From the NCBI GenBank assembly GCA_003279605.1, contig QCHF01000001.1:90075-154074 (forward strand): a stretch of DNA of 64,000 nt, in the 5' to 3' direction. A program made the position numbers and the translations under genes. This DNA is from SAR86 cluster bacterium AG-390-O18 (GTDB lineage: Bacteria; Pseudomonadota; Gammaproteobacteria; Magnimaribacterales; AG-339-G14). The notes beneath the pieces are model-generated. The model was not told the DNA's origin and ran no database searches. It was given only the letters and a program-made list of their open reading frames with translations. This document shows positions 1 through 9,951 of the stretch, piece after piece; within the stretch, counting starts at the first letter, position 1, and the number at the start of each line of letters is the position of its first letter.

Positions 1-21
1 TATGCTGGCAGTGTATTTTCG

Positions 22-41
22 GGAGCTTCCATCGAAGCTCC
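22..41. repeat. 8-bp hairpin downstream of nrdB
   Basis: GGAGCTTC and GAAGCTCC are perfect inverted repeats around a 4-base loop, lying beyond the stop codon of the minus-strand nrdB gene. There is no clear T run on either side, so it may be a processing or stability hairpin and not an intrinsic terminator. Confidence 0.4.
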
Positions 42-50
42 ACGATGCGC

Positions 51-77
51 AACTATTAAAGGATAGTTCTTTTTTCT
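51..77 (+). terminator. Possible intrinsic terminator for a plus-strand unit left of the window
   Basis: AACTAT and ATAGTT form a 6-bp stem with a 6-base loop, followed by C and a run of six T. It would end a plus-strand transcript converging on nrdB. The stem is AT-rich and weak. Confidence 0.35.
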
Positions 78-1315
78 TAATCCCAACTCAAAGCGCCACC
101 AGTCTGGTATTCAATGACGCGAGTTTCAAAGAAATTCTTTTCTTTACGCAAGTCCATGATCTCAGACATCCAAGGAAAAGGATTAGTTGCATTAGGAAAT
201 TCTTCTTCAAGTCCAATTTGGGTAAGTCTTCGGTTTGCAATGAATTTTAAATAATCAGACATGCTCTCAGCGTTCATCCCTAAAATACCACCAGGCATGG
301 TGTCATGAGCGTACTCGATTTCTAATTGAGTTCCTTGCAAAATCATATTCCTAGCTTCTGCTTGCATAGCTTCATCCCAGAGCTGGGGATTTTCAAGTTT
401 TATCTGATTGATCATGTCTATTCCAAAATTAACGTGCATAGATTCATCTCTTAAAATGTACTGAAACTGCTCAGCTGTTCCTGTCATTTTATTTCTGTTC
501 CCCATGGATAATATTTGAGTGAAACCACAGTAAAAGAAAATTCCTTCCAACACACAGTAAAAGGCAATTAGATTTCTCAACAAAGTTTTATCATCTTCTA
601 ATGACCCGGTTTTAAAATTTTGGTCAGCAAGAGATTCTGTGAAAGGAAGAGCCCAAGCAGCTTTTCTAGCTACTGATGGAATTTCCTTATACATGTTGAA
701 TATTTCACCTTCGTCCATACCTAGAGATTCGATTACGTATTGATAGGCATGAGTATGAATTGCCTCTTCTAAGGCTTGCCTTAACAAGTACTGTCTACAT
801 TCAGGATTTGTGATGTGTCGGTATAAGGATAAAACAATGTTATTTGCTACCAATGAGTCTGCTGTGGAGAAAAATCCAAGGTTTCTCATAACAATTCTTC
901 TTTCGTCCTCAGTAAGACCATTTGGGTCTTTCCAAAGAGCCACATCAGCAGTCATATTTATTTCTTGCGGCATCCAATGATTAGCACTTCCATCAAGATA
1001 TTTCTGCCAGGCCCAATCGTATTTGAAGGGGACCAATTGGTTTACGTCGGCACGACAATTGATCATTTGTTTTTGATCAACATCAACTCTACTTGATGCG
1101 CCTTCTAGCTCTTCCAAGCCTTTTTCTATATCTAGATTATCCAAGGCTTCTGATACATCATTAATTGAGCCTGTGCTTACCGATGGTTTAGTGGCTAGGG
1201 TTACAGCATCCTCTTCCACAACTGCAGTTTGTTGCATGGCAACTTGTGCTTTGGCTGGTTCAGCTTCTGGCGTTTTTTGTTTTTCTTCTGAGTTAAAGTC
1301 ATCCCAAGTTAACAT
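77..1315 (-). CDS. nrdB: Class Ia ribonucleotide reductase, beta (radical) subunit
   Basis: Small subunit of aerobic ribonucleotide reductase, holding the di-iron tyrosyl-radical centre that starts reduction of ribonucleotides to deoxyribonucleotides in the cytoplasm. The ferritin-like core shows likely iron ligands in TADSLVANN (about 151-159), [11 protein letters not shown] (about 183-193, with candidate radical Tyr) and [10 protein letters not shown] near residue 290. At 412 residues it is longer than Escherichia coli NrdB. The extra length is an N-terminal tail of about 85 mostly polar, acidic residues. The start has a strong AGGAGGT ribosome site. It lies 18 bases after nrdA, so the two are surely one operon. 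Assignment is secure; the exact metal and radical chemistry is inferred from the family. Confidence 0.96.
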   Translation of the reverse strand: MLTWDDFNSEEKQKTPEAEPAKAQVAMQQTAVVEEDAVTLATKPSVSTGSINDVSEALDNLDIEKGLEELEGASSRVDVDQKQMINCRADVNQLVPFKYDWAWQKYLDGSANHWMPQEINMTADVALWKDPNGLTEDERRIVMRNLGFFSTADSLVANNIVLSLYRHITNPECRQYLLRQALEEAIHTHAYQYVIESLGMDEGEIFNMYKEIPSVARKAAWALPFTESLADQNFKTGSLEDDKTLLRNLIAFYCVLEGIFFYCGFTQILSMGNRNKMTGTAEQFQYILRDESMHVNFGIDMINQIKLENPQLWDEAMQAEARNMILQGTQLEIEYAHDTMPGGILGMNAESMSDYLKFIANRRLTQIGLEEEFPNATNPFPWMSEIMDLRKEKNFFETRVIEYQTGGALSWD

Positions 1316-1333
1316 AGCTACCTCCTTATAAAA

Positions 1334-4150
1334 TTACTGACATGCCTCGCAGTCAGGATCGTCAATGGAACATGCTTCCGGCTGATCGTAGGTTTTAGGT
1401 TCAGTCTTAACAGCGTTAAGCTCCATATTGGTTATTGTTGATTTTTCGGTTGTTGTGGCACTTCTTGATCTTAGATAGTAAGTCGTTTTTAAACCTCTTA
1501 ACCAAGCCATTCGATACATGATATCGAGTTTCTTTCCATTAGGCTCTGAAACGTAGAGATTCAATGACTGACTTTGATCTATCCATTTTTGTCTTCTGCT
1601 TGCTGCTTCAATAAGCCACTTGGGCTCCACCTCAAAAGAGGTAGCAAACAGTCTCTTAATATCTTCTGGTACTCTGGCAATACTTTCTAAGCTTCCATTA
1701 AGGTTTTTAAGATCATAAACCATAACCTCATCCCACATACCTATTTCTTTCAGCGCATCTACCAGATGCATGTTTATGACTGTAAATTCTCCTGAGAGAT
1801 TTGATTTTACAAATAGGTTTGAATAGGTTGGTTCAATTGATTGGGTTAATCCTGTGATATTAGCAATAGTCGCTGTTGGTGCAATTGCCATTGTATTTGA
1901 GTTTCTCATGCCTTGGCTTTTGACTTTTTCTCTTAGAGCATCCCAATCAAGACGAGTTGTCTTATCAACTTCAATGAAGTCTTTACCCCTTTGTTTTTCA
2001 AGAATGTTTATTGAATCGAGTGGTAATATTCCCTGGCTCCAAAGAGAGCCTTCATACGAAGAGTAAGAACCTCTTTCTTTGGCTAGATCGGAAGATGCGT
2101 TTATTGCCATGTAACTCACTAATTCCATCGACTCATCAGCAAAGTCAACTGCAGCTTCTGAAGCGTATGGTATTTTCTTAATGTATAGCGCGTCTTGAAA
2201 ACCCATGATTCCCATACCTATGGGTCGATGTTTAAAGTTTGAGTTTTCTGCTTGAGGCACTGCATAGTAATTTATATCTATGACGTTATCGAGCATTCGG
2301 ATTGCCGTGGTTACGTTTTTTTCGAGCTTATCTTTGTCTAGGCTTCCTTCTGCATCAAGATGATTTGGGATATTAATTGAGCCTAAGTTACAAACTGCAA
2401 TTTCATCATTTGAAGTATTAAGCGTAATTTCTGTACATAGATTTGACGAATGAATTACCCCTGTATGTTGCTGTGGAGATCTTAAGTTACATGCGTCTTT
2501 GAAAGTAATCCAAGGATGACCAGTTTCAAAAAGCATGGACAGTATCTTTCGCCATAACTCTTCTGCTTCCACTTCTTTATAAGCTTTAAGCTTTCCTTCC
2601 TGAGCAAGCTTTTCATATTCTTCGTACTTTTCTTTGAAAGCTTCACCAGATAGATCATGCAATTCAGGAGTTTCATTTGGAGTGAAGAGGGTCCACTTTT
2701 TTCCTTCGAACACTCTTTCCATGAAAAGATCTGGAACCCAATTGGCAGTGTTCATATCATGTGTTCTTCTTCTATCATCACCTGTATTTTTTCTTAGTTC
2801 CACAAATTCTTCGATGTCTAGATGCCAAGTTTCTAAATATGCGCAAACCGCTCCCTTTCTTTTTCCGCCTTGATTAACAGCGACAGCTGTATCGTTAACT
2901 ACCTTTAAGAAAGGCACCACTCCTTGAGATTTTCCATTTGTTCCTTTGATATGAGCTCCCATTCCTCTTACAGGTGTCCAGTCATTTCCAAGACCACCCG
3001 CCCATTTGGAAAGCATGGCATTATCTTGAAGAGCGCCATAAATTCCATGCAAGTCATCCGGGACAGTAGTCAAATAACATGAAGACAATTGGGAATGCAT
3101 AGTTCCTGAATTGAATAGGGTTGGCGTTGAACTCATATAGTCGAAAGAAGATAATAATTCATAGAACTCTAAAGCTCGCTGTTCTCTATTTTCTTCGTTT
3201 AGAGCCAAGCCCATTGCAACTCTCATGAAGAATACCTGTGGAAGTTCAAATCTTATTTCATTTGAGTGAATGAAATACCTGTCGTAGAGAGTCTGAATCC
3301 CCAAGTAAGAGAAAAGCAAATCATTGTCTGGATTCATAGCTTTGCCGAGCAAATCCAAGTCATAGTTTGCTAGCTCTGGATCAAGCAGTTCCAACTCAAT
3401 CCCTTTTTTTATAAAAGCTTTTAAAGCTTCAGGGTAGAATGCTGTCATTTCCTCATGTGTTGCATTCTCTGTAATTTCAAGAAAAGAAAGAGCCTCTGAT
3501 CTTAGACTGTCCAAGAGAATTCGTGCTGTTGCAAAGGTATAGTTTGGCTCTACTTCGACAAGAGAACGAGCTGAAAGAACCAATGCTTCTTTTACTTCAT
3601 GTTCTGGTGCTCCTTCATATAGGTTTTTGTTTGCTTCTAATATAATTTTTTCACTATCTGTGCCTTCTAAGTCGTTGCATGCTTCTCCGGCAATGAGCTC
3701 AATTCTTTCAGAAGTTTTAAGTTCCTCTTTTTCTGGTCGATCGTGAATGTGAGTTTCTATTGCTCTTTGGTTTGCTCTTTCGGCACGATATAAAACATAT
3801 TCTCTTGCAACTTTATGCTCTTCAGAGCGCATCAAAGCCAGTTCCACCTGATCTTGTATTTCTTCTATGTGAATAGTCCCACCAGACGGCATTCTTTTCT
3901 TGAAGATATCTTCTACTTGGCTACTCAGAGCTGATACTCTGGTGTGAACGCTTGAAGATGCAGCTGCTGCACTAGTATGCACAGCTAAAAAAGCTTTTGT
4001 TATCGCAATTTCTATTTTCGACCCATCAAAGTCAACGACGGATCCGTTTCTCTTTATAATTCTTAGCTGGCCGGGAGAAACCATAGCTTTTTTTGGTTCA
4101 GATTGGACTGCTTTCTGCTTCTTTTCTTCTATCGTTTCTGTTGTTTCCAA
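1334..4150 (-). CDS. nrdA: Class Ia ribonucleotide reductase, alpha (catalytic) subunit
   Basis: Catalytic subunit that reduces ribonucleoside diphosphates using a thiyl radical supplied by NrdB. The N-terminal part has an ATP-cone allosteric domain (IIKRNGSVVDFDG near residue 32). The barrel carries the active-site cysteines in QLSSCYLTTV, NLCTEITLNTS and AVCNLGSIN. The C-terminus ends in a redox-active CEAC pair used for re-reduction by thioredoxin or glutaredoxin. Length 938 is within range for proteobacterial forms. The start is a TTG codon preceded by AAGGA. It is the first gene of nrdA-nrdB, with a NrdR-like box about 45 bases upstream. Identification is secure. Confidence 0.96.
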   Translation of the reverse strand: METTETIEEKKQKAVQSEPKKAMVSPGQLRIIKRNGSVVDFDGSKIEIAITKAFLAVHTSAAAASSSVHTRVSALSSQVEDIFKKRMPSGGTIHIEEIQDQVELALMRSEEHKVAREYVLYRAERANQRAIETHIHDRPEKEELKTSERIELIAGEACNDLEGTDSEKIILEANKNLYEGAPEHEVKEALVLSARSLVEVEPNYTFATARILLDSLRSEALSFLEITENATHEEMTAFYPEALKAFIKKGIELELLDPELANYDLDLLGKAMNPDNDLLFSYLGIQTLYDRYFIHSNEIRFELPQVFFMRVAMGLALNEENREQRALEFYELLSSFDYMSSTPTLFNSGTMHSQLSSCYLTTVPDDLHGIYGALQDNAMLSKWAGGLGNDWTPVRGMGAHIKGTNGKSQGVVPFLKVVNDTAVAVNQGGKRKGAVCAYLETWHLDIEEFVELRKNTGDDRRRTHDMNTANWVPDLFMERVFEGKKWTLFTPNETPELHDLSGEAFKEKYEEYEKLAQEGKLKAYKEVEAEELWRKILSMLFETGHPWITFKDACNLRSPQQHTGVIHSSNLCTEITLNTSNDEIAVCNLGSINIPNHLDAEGSLDKDKLEKNVTTAIRMLDNVIDINYYAVPQAENSNFKHRPIGMGIMGFQDALYIKKIPYASEAAVDFADESMELVSYMAINASSDLAKERGSYSSYEGSLWSQGILPLDSINILEKQRGKDFIEVDKTTRLDWDALREKVKSQGMRNSNTMAIAPTATIANITGLTQSIEPTYSNLFVKSNLSGEFTVINMHLVDALKEIGMWDEVMVYDLKNLNGSLESIARVPEDIKRLFATSFEVEPKWLIEAASRRQKWIDQSQSLNLYVSEPNGKKLDIMYRMAWLRGLKTTYYLRSRSATTTEKSTITNMELNAVKTEPKTYDQPEACSIDDPDCEACQ

Positions 4151-4192
4151 AACAATTCCTTCTAAAAAAATTTACTAAAATGGATGTGTAAA

Positions 4193-4208
4193 ACACAACA
4201 TATTGTGT
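4193..4208. promoter_or_regulatory. Candidate NrdR box upstream of nrdA
   Basis: The near-palindrome ACACAACATATTGTGT matches the known shape of NrdR operators, the ATP/dATP-responsive repressor sites in front of ribonucleotide reductase genes. It sits about 45 bases upstream of the nrdA start and about 107 upstream of glpK. NrdR usually binds two boxes about three helical turns apart; I see only one good copy. Confidence 0.55.
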
Positions 4209-4315
4209 TTTCTTAACAATGAAGTACAAGATAAAGGGTTTTTATCAAAAAAGCAATACAACAATTTATGAAAATTTAGTGGATAGGCTGTGTATAAGTG
4301 TATATAAATATGTTC

Positions 4316-5758
4316 ATGTCTAAGTATTACATTTCAATAGACCAAGGCACCACGAGCTCAAGAGCAGTTCTATATGACAGCTCTTTTGATGAGATATCGC
4401 AAGAACAGCAGGAATTTAAACAATACTATCCCGCAGAAGGCTTGGTAGAGCACGATCCTGAGGAAATTTGGTCTTCTGTTATAAGTTCAGTGAGATCCTT
4501 GATGAGCAAGAACAGTGTAAAGAGCTCTGATGTGATTTCTATTGGTATCACTAATCAAAGAGAAACAGTCATGCTTTGGGATAAAGATGGCAAAGTTATA
4601 AATAAAGCCATTGTTTGGCAAGATCGTAGAACAACTGAATTCTGTGAAGAACTAAAAATTAAAGGTACTGAGTCTGAAGTAACTGAAAAAACTGGTCTCT
4701 TGCTCGATCCTTATTTTTCAGCAACTAAAGCTCGCTGGTTATTGAAAGAATACAAAATTGATCCGAGTAGATATTTTTTTGGCACCATTGATACATTTCT
4801 TGTTTGGAAGTTAACAGAAGGAAAAAGCTTTAAGACAGATGTAACCAATGCATCTAGGACATCATTATTAAATATTGATTCCATCAAATGGGATGAGAGT
4901 TTATTAGATATATTTGAGTTAGGTGGCTTAAACCTACCAGAGGTAACTAAGAACACTGCTGATTTCGGCTCAACAAAACTTTTTGGAGGAGAGATAAAGA
5001 TATCTGGCATTGCAGGCGACCAACAAGCATCTTTAATAGGACAAGGTTGTTTTGCTAGAGGTCAATTAAAAAGTACTTATGGCACAGGATGTTTTTTAAT
5101 GGCAAATACAGGAAAAAAAAGACAAAACTCCTCAAACAAGCTTTTATCAACTATAGCCTACCATGTAGATGATTTATGCTATGCCCTAGAAGGAAGTATT
5201 TTTATGGCCGGAGCTAATTTTCAATGGCTCAGAGATAAGATGAATTTTTTTGAAGATGTCAACGAATCGGAAGAACTTGCTAAAAGAGCAGATCCTAATT
5301 CCAATATTTTTCTAATTCCTGCTTTTGTAGGCTTAGGAGCTCCGCATTGGGTTCCTGACGCTAGAGGGGCTATTTTTGGACTTACAAGAGACACGGGGAG
5401 AGAAGAATTGAGCTTGGCTACCCACGAAGCAATTGCTTTTCAGACTAAAGAGATCATATCTTCTTTAGAAAATGACGGGATAAAAGTAGATAGCGTAAGA
5501 ATTGATGGTGGTTTAACGAGAAACGATTTCTTTAATCAGATTTTATCTAGCATTATTGAATTGGAGGTTTTGCTTTCCAAATCTATTGAATCTACTGCTT
5601 TAGGTGCTGCTTATCTTGCTGGTATTGGGGCTGGAGAAGTTTCACTGCAAGATGTTTCTAAGAACTGGTCGCCAAAGGCAGAATATAATCCAGATACCAG
5701 TTACGATTTGAAAAGATATGAGATCTGGAAAGAATTTTTAAATAGATTAATCAGCTAA
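4316..5758 (+). CDS. glpK: Glycerol kinase
   Basis: Cytoplasmic FGGY-family kinase that phosphorylates glycerol with ATP to glycerol 3-phosphate, feeding phospholipid synthesis (plsB is also in this window) and glycolysis. The N-terminal phosphate-binding motif YISIDQGTTSSRAVLYD begins at residue 4. The second lobe contains GIAGDQQASLIGQG, STYGTGCF and the C-terminal GGLTRNDF and ALGAAYLAG motifs. In-frame GTG and ATG codons at 4298 and 4310 are possible, but ATG at 4316 puts the start where the family normally begins. No glpF or glpD is adjacent. The 3' end overlaps convergent argF by 12 bases. Confidence 0.95.
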   Translation: MSKYYISIDQGTTSSRAVLYDSSFDEISQEQQEFKQYYPAEGLVEHDPEEIWSSVISSVRSLMSKNSVKSSDVISIGITNQRETVMLWDKDGKVINKAIVWQDRRTTEFCEELKIKGTESEVTEKTGLLLDPYFSATKARWLLKEYKIDPSRYFFGTIDTFLVWKLTEGKSFKTDVTNASRTSLLNIDSIKWDESLLDIFELGGLNLPEVTKNTADFGSTKLFGGEIKISGIAGDQQASLIGQGCFARGQLKSTYGTGCFLMANTGKKRQNSSNKLLSTIAYHVDDLCYALEGSIFMAGANFQWLRDKMNFFEDVNESEELAKRADPNSNIFLIPAFVGLGAPHWVPDARGAIFGLTRDTGREELSLATHEAIAFQTKEIISSLENDGIKVDSVRIDGGLTRNDFFNQILSSIIELEVLLSKSIESTALGAAYLAGIGAGEVSLQDVSKNWSPKAEYNPDTSYDLKRYEIWKEFLNRLIS

Positions 5759-6643
5759 CAAAAACTCAAGAAGGCTCTGCTGAACATGCAATCTATTCTC
5801 AGCCTGGTCCCATACCATGCTCTGAGCGTGTTCCAACATTGTAAAGCTTATTTCTTCACCTCTGTGAGCAGGTAAACAATGCAAAAAGATTGCATTGTCT
5901 TCTGCAAGACTCATATCTTTTTCTTCAATAAAGAAGTTTTTAAAAGTTTTCCTTCTTTCTTTCGAAGAGGATTCGTTGTTCATAGAAGTCCATACATCTG
6001 TCGTGACGATTTGGGCTTTTTCAAGAGCCTCATTTTTTGATGATGCTAACGTTATAAAATCTTTAGCATTATTTAGCAATGGTTGATATGGCTCACAACC
6101 TTTTGGACAAAAAATACTTATTTCAAAATCAAATATAGAGGCAGCTTCAATATAAGAATTGCAAACGTTATTTCCATCTCCGATCCAGCATACTTTTTTT
6201 AGAATTACGTCCTCATTTCTTTCCCTGAAAGTCATCAAGTCCGCTAGGATCTGACAGGGATGAAATAAATCAGTTAAACCATTAATCACAGGAACAGAGG
6301 AGTTCTCTGAAAAAAGCTTCAACTCTTCGTGACTATCGTTTCTAATTACAACAGCATCAAGTATGGAAGATAAAACTTTAGCAGTATCCGGAATTGGCTC
6401 ACCTCTGGACATTTGCAACTCAGATGAACTTAAGAAAATTGTGTTCCCTCCCAATTTGTTCATAGCTACTTCAAAGGAAACTCTGGTTCTTGTAGAGGGC
6501 TTTTGAAAAATTAGGCCAAGAGTTTTTTTATCGAAGATATCTGATGATTCAGATTTTGTTTTAATCTCAATTGCTCTATTAATGATATGTGAAAGGTCTT
6601 CTTTAGAAAAATTATCAAAATTTAAGAAATGCTTTGGTCTCAT
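5747..6643 (-). CDS. argF: Ornithine carbamoyltransferase
   Basis: Forms citrulline from ornithine and carbamoyl phosphate in arginine biosynthesis. The carbamoyl-phosphate motif KPSTRTRVSFE lies near residue 49, HPCQILADL near 128, and the ornithine-side FLHCLPAHRGEEI near 252. Length 298 is normal for the anabolic enzyme. It stands alone and is transcribed divergently from serA across a 72-base gap. A TATAAC hexamer lies only 9 bases before the ATG and no Shine-Dalgarno sequence is evident, so the transcript may have almost no leader. The family call is firm; anabolic rather than catabolic use is inferred. Confidence 0.94.
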   Translation of the reverse strand: MRPKHFLNFDNFSKEDLSHIINRAIEIKTKSESSDIFDKKTLGLIFQKPSTRTRVSFEVAMNKLGGNTIFLSSSELQMSRGEPIPDTAKVLSSILDAVVIRNDSHEELKLFSENSSVPVINGLTDLFHPCQILADLMTFRERNEDVILKKVCWIGDGNNVCNSYIEAASIFDFEISIFCPKGCEPYQPLLNNAKDFITLASSKNEALEKAQIVTTDVWTSMNNESSSKERRKTFKNFFIEEKDMSLAEDNAIFLHCLPAHRGEEISFTMLEHAQSMVWDQAENRLHVQQSLLEFLLAD

Positions 6644-6715
6644 TTAATTTAAGTTATAGAATTGCAGATTCAAAAAACTAATACTAATAGACTTCATTAA
6701 ATAAATAAAATTCAT

Positions 6716-7897
6716 ATGACGCAAAAAATTAAAACTTTCAATGCAATTGCTGAGAAAGGTCTGAATATCCTTCAAGAAAAAAAATTTGAGGTATCAGATA
6801 ACCTTTCTGATCCAGATGCAATTATTTTGAGAAGCCATAAGCTCAAAAAGGAAGATTTTGGCAAAAATCTTAAAGCCATAGCTAGAGCTGGAGCGGGAGT
6901 AAATAACATTCCTGTCGAAGAGTGTTCTGATCTTGGAATCCCAGTTTTTAATACTCCAGGAGCAAATGCAAACGCAGTTAAAGAAATAGTTTTAGCAGCA
7001 TTATTAATGTCTTCCAGAGGTCTTTTTCAAGGAGCCAATTTTGTTAATTCAATAGAAGAGTCTAATCAAGATGAATTAAAACCATTAATTGAATCTGGAA
7101 AAAAAAGTTTCAAAGGCAGAGAATTAACTGGCGGGACCTTAGGCGTTGTTGGTATGGGAGCTATAGGCTCTAAAGTTGCTGATATGGGAGTAATGCTAGG
7201 TATGAATGTAATTGGTTATGATCCAGCCATTACGGTTGAAGCTGCTTGGAAATTGCCTAATAAAGTTGAAAGAAAAGAAAGCATCGAAGACGTTTTTAAG
7301 GAATCCGACTATATTTCTCTCCATGTGCCCGCAAATGATAAAACCAAGGGTCTTATAAACTCTGATTTACTTAAAAATGCTAAAAAGGGCTTAAGACTAA
7401 TAAATTTTGCAAGAGATGAAATAGTAGTCTCAAAAGACATTATAGATAGCCTAGATAAAAGGATTCTAAGTAAATACATTACAGACTTTGCTGATTTGGA
7501 ATTAATCTCGAGGGCTAAGACGGCTAACGAAGTAATTATTTTGCCTCATATTGGAGCTAGTACAAGCCAAGCAGAAGAAAATTGTTCTGTCATGGCCGCT
7601 GAACAGCTTGATGATTTTTTGAATAACGGAAACATTAAAAATTCAGTTAATTTTCCTGAGTTAATTGAACCTAGACCTTCAGAATTTAGGATTACTCTTT
7701 CTAATAAGAATCATCCAGGAATGATAGGAAAAATAACTACCGTATTGGCTGATAATAAATTAAATATCATAGATATGGTCAATAAAAGTAGAGGCGATAT
7801 TGCTTATAATATAATTGATCTAGAAACTAAACCACCGGAAAGGGTTTTAGCTGATTTGTCCTCTCTAGATGATGTCATCTCTGTGAGAGAGGTATAA
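6716..7897 (+). CDS. serA: D-3-phosphoglycerate dehydrogenase
   Basis: First enzyme of serine biosynthesis, oxidising 3-phosphoglycerate with NAD. The protein has a substrate-binding half, a Rossmann domain with GMGAIGSKVADMG near residue 145, a catalytic Arg in NFARDEIVV, an acidic residue in DFADLELI, and the catalytic His in PHIGASTSQAEE near 282. A C-terminal ACT domain of about 75 residues, starting around 318 (FRITLSNKNHPGMIGKI), is the usual site of serine feedback. Length 393 fits the short ACT-containing type. It is followed after 2 bases by a short-chain dehydrogenase, so the two are co-transcribed. Confidence 0.92.
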   Translation: MTQKIKTFNAIAEKGLNILQEKKFEVSDNLSDPDAIILRSHKLKKEDFGKNLKAIARAGAGVNNIPVEECSDLGIPVFNTPGANANAVKEIVLAALLMSSRGLFQGANFVNSIEESNQDELKPLIESGKKSFKGRELTGGTLGVVGMGAIGSKVADMGVMLGMNVIGYDPAITVEAAWKLPNKVERKESIEDVFKESDYISLHVPANDKTKGLINSDLLKNAKKGLRLINFARDEIVVSKDIIDSLDKRILSKYITDFADLELISRAKTANEVIILPHIGASTSQAEENCSVMAAEQLDDFLNNGNIKNSVNFPELIEPRPSEFRITLSNKNHPGMIGKITTVLADNKLNIIDMVNKSRGDIAYNIIDLETKPPERVLADLSSLDDVISVREV

Positions 7898-7899
7898 AA

Positions 7900-8661
7900 A
7901 TGACAAAACCAGTTGCAATTATTACAGGCGGCAGTAGAGGGGTTGGTGCCGAGGTTTCAAAACTTCTTGCAAGTAAGGGTTGGAATATAGCAATTACTTG
8001 TTCAAGTTCAATTGAAGACGCAAATGAAGTAAGTAAAGAGTGTGAAACCTTGGGTGCAGAGACAATTGTTCTAAAAGCAGATGTTTCACAGCCTGAATCT
8101 TGTGCTCAAACAGTAGAAGAAACTATCAAAAAATGGGGAAAATTAGATTCTTTGATTAATAATGCCGGAACCACTAAATTCAATGCACATGAAAATTTAG
8201 ATGGCCTCTCTAAAGATGATTTTCTTGGATTATATGCAACAAATACTGTGGGACCTTATATGATGATTAAAGAAGCCAGAGAAAGCCTTCTCAAATCAAA
8301 TAATCCATCGGTTGTAAATGTTGCGTCTATAGCTGGAGTTTTAGGAATAGGAAGTTCCGTAGCATATGCTGCATCAAAAGGAGCTCTAATAAACATGACC
8401 AAGTCTCTTGCAAGAGCCTTAGGACCAATAAGAATCAATGCTATTTGTCCTGGATTCATACAAGGAGATTGGTTGAAGAATGGTTTAGGCGAGGAAACCT
8501 ATGAGTTTGTAAAAAAATCTACTGAAGATAGTGTTCCATTAAATTTAACCTGTACTGCAGAGCAGGTTGCTGAGACAATTTGTTATTTTGTAGAGTCTGG
8601 ATCAACGATAACAGGCGAAACATTATTACTTGATGGTGGAATGCATTTGGGCAATTATTAA
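7900..8661 (+). CDS. Short-chain dehydrogenase/reductase (FabG-like)
   Basis: Classical NAD(P)-dependent SDR enzyme of 253 residues. It has the cofactor motif TGGSRGVG near residue 10, NNAG at about 87, the active-site Ser in VNVASIAGVLG, and the catalytic YAASK near 153, with the C-terminal GETLLLDGG typical of FabG-like proteins. It follows serA by 2 bases and is likely translated from the same mRNA. The substrate cannot be read from sequence: 3-oxoacyl carriers, sugars or hydroxy acids are all possible. There is no acpP or fabF neighbour to support a role in core fatty-acid synthesis. Confidence 0.88.
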   Translation: MTKPVAIITGGSRGVGAEVSKLLASKGWNIAITCSSSIEDANEVSKECETLGAETIVLKADVSQPESCAQTVEETIKKWGKLDSLINNAGTTKFNAHENLDGLSKDDFLGLYATNTVGPYMMIKEARESLLKSNNPSVVNVASIAGVLGIGSSVAYAASKGALINMTKSLARALGPIRINAICPGFIQGDWLKNGLGEETYEFVKKSTEDSVPLNLTCTAEQVAETICYFVESGSTITGETLLLDGGMHLGNY

Positions 8662-8664
8662 GCC

Positions 8665-9756
8665 CTAAAAATATTTTTCTACATATTCTTTTGTAAAACC
8701 TACAATCTCGTCTTCTCGGCCTTCTTTAACCTTCATAACCCATTCAGGATCGGATAAGAGAGCCCTTCCTACAGCAACCATATCGAATTCTTCTCTCTCA
8801 AACATCTCCACTAAAGTTTTAATGGATGAAGTGTTAGCTTTATCATTGCCTACGTACAAACCTATAAAATCTGAATCAAGTCCTACACTTCCCACAGTAA
8901 TGGTAGGTTTATTGGTTATTTTTTTAGTCCAACCTGCAAGATTTAAATCAGAACCTTCAAATTCTGGTTCCCAGTATCTCCTAGTACTGGCATGAAAGAC
9001 ATCAACCCCTGAATCAGATATAGGTCCTAAAAAAGTTTCCAAATCTTCAGGGGTGGGGGCAAGTATTGCGTCGTAATCTTGTTGTTTCCATTGAGAAAAT
9101 CTCAGCATTATAGGAAAATCATTACCAACAAGTTTTCTAGCACGTGAAACTATTTCGCAGACAAACTTTGTTCTTAAATCTTCCTCTTTGCCATATTTAT
9201 CTCTCCTAACGTTAGTATCTCGCCAGAAAAATTGATCAATCATATATCCATGAGCTCCATGAAGTTCGACACCATCAAAACCTAACATTTTTATAATTTC
9301 AATATCCTTTACGTAGTTTTGAATGAGATCTTCAACGTCATTATCTGTCATTTCATAAGCTACTTTTTTATCTTTTCTTACTAAACCTGAAGGCGTATAA
9401 CCAGGTACCTCAGGATTTGGAGGCTGACCAAGTTTTCTTATTCCTCCCACATGCCATAGTTGACAAAATATTGTGGAACCTTGTTCCTGAACAGCAGAAA
9501 TTAAATTCTTCCAGCCTTCATGAGATTCTTGTCTTAAATTTGGAACATTAGGATAGCCACTTGATGCAGGATGACTCATTTCAACACCTTCAGTTATGAT
9601 CATTCCAACCTCTGCAGCTGCTCTTCGTTTGTAATATTCTAAATTCTGATCTGTAGGAATGCCGTTTGGTGACATACTTCTTGTCATAGGCGCCATAGCT
9701 ATTCTGTTTGGTACAACTAAGCTATTGATTTTTATTGGTTTAAATAATCCTTCCAT
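8665..9756 (-). CDS. Old-yellow-enzyme family NADH:flavin oxidoreductase
   Basis: FMN-dependent ene-reductase of 363 residues with a TIM-barrel fold. The N-terminus has the family start FKPIKINSLVVPNRIAMAPM and TRS. The centre has the HGAHGYMIDQFFWRDTNVR signature near residue 186, including the substrate-binding His, and the C-terminal part has the phosphate-binding VAVGRALLSDPEW motif. Such enzymes reduce activated C=C bonds in enones, nitro compounds or nitrate esters; the physiological substrate is unknown. It converges with the preceding SDR gene (3 bases apart). Two inverted repeats in its upstream region are possible operators. Confidence 0.9.
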   Translation of the reverse strand: MEGLFKPIKINSLVVPNRIAMAPMTRSMSPNGIPTDQNLEYYKRRAAAEVGMIITEGVEMSHPASSGYPNVPNLRQESHEGWKNLISAVQEQGSTIFCQLWHVGGIRKLGQPPNPEVPGYTPSGLVRKDKKVAYEMTDNDVEDLIQNYVKDIEIIKMLGFDGVELHGAHGYMIDQFFWRDTNVRRDKYGKEEDLRTKFVCEIVSRARKLVGNDFPIMLRFSQWKQQDYDAILAPTPEDLETFLGPISDSGVDVFHASTRRYWEPEFEGSDLNLAGWTKKITNKPTITVGSVGLDSDFIGLYVGNDKANTSSIKTLVEMFEREEFDMVAVGRALLSDPEWVMKVKEGREDEIVGFTKEYVEKYF

Positions 9757-9789
9757 TTTTACCTCTATTTGTATTCAGAATATATAAAA

Positions 9790-9799
9790 TCCTATAGGA
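9790..9799. promoter_or_regulatory. Palindrome TCCTATAGGA upstream of the OYE gene
   Basis: A perfect 10-base palindrome 34 bases upstream of the minus-strand reductase start codon. The position suits a repressor operator; the regulator is unknown. Confidence 0.3.
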
Positions 9800-9951
9800 A
9801 TAAGAATTTTTTTATAGTATCTTTTATATGAGTTACACACAAAAGTTTATTTGTTTTTTTTAAATTAAAGCTTTGCATATATTTTGATGCATTATCATGG
9901 TGCAAACTTATTAACCTTATAAGTTATTGATTTTATTGACTAATATATAAG

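Noticed and set aside
2-250. Plus-strand frame at the left edge
   Set aside because: It lies antisense to the conserved 3' end of nrdB and shows no domain.
4172-4190. Second NrdR box next to the good one
   Set aside because: The sequence is poorly matched and the spacing is not near two or three helical turns.
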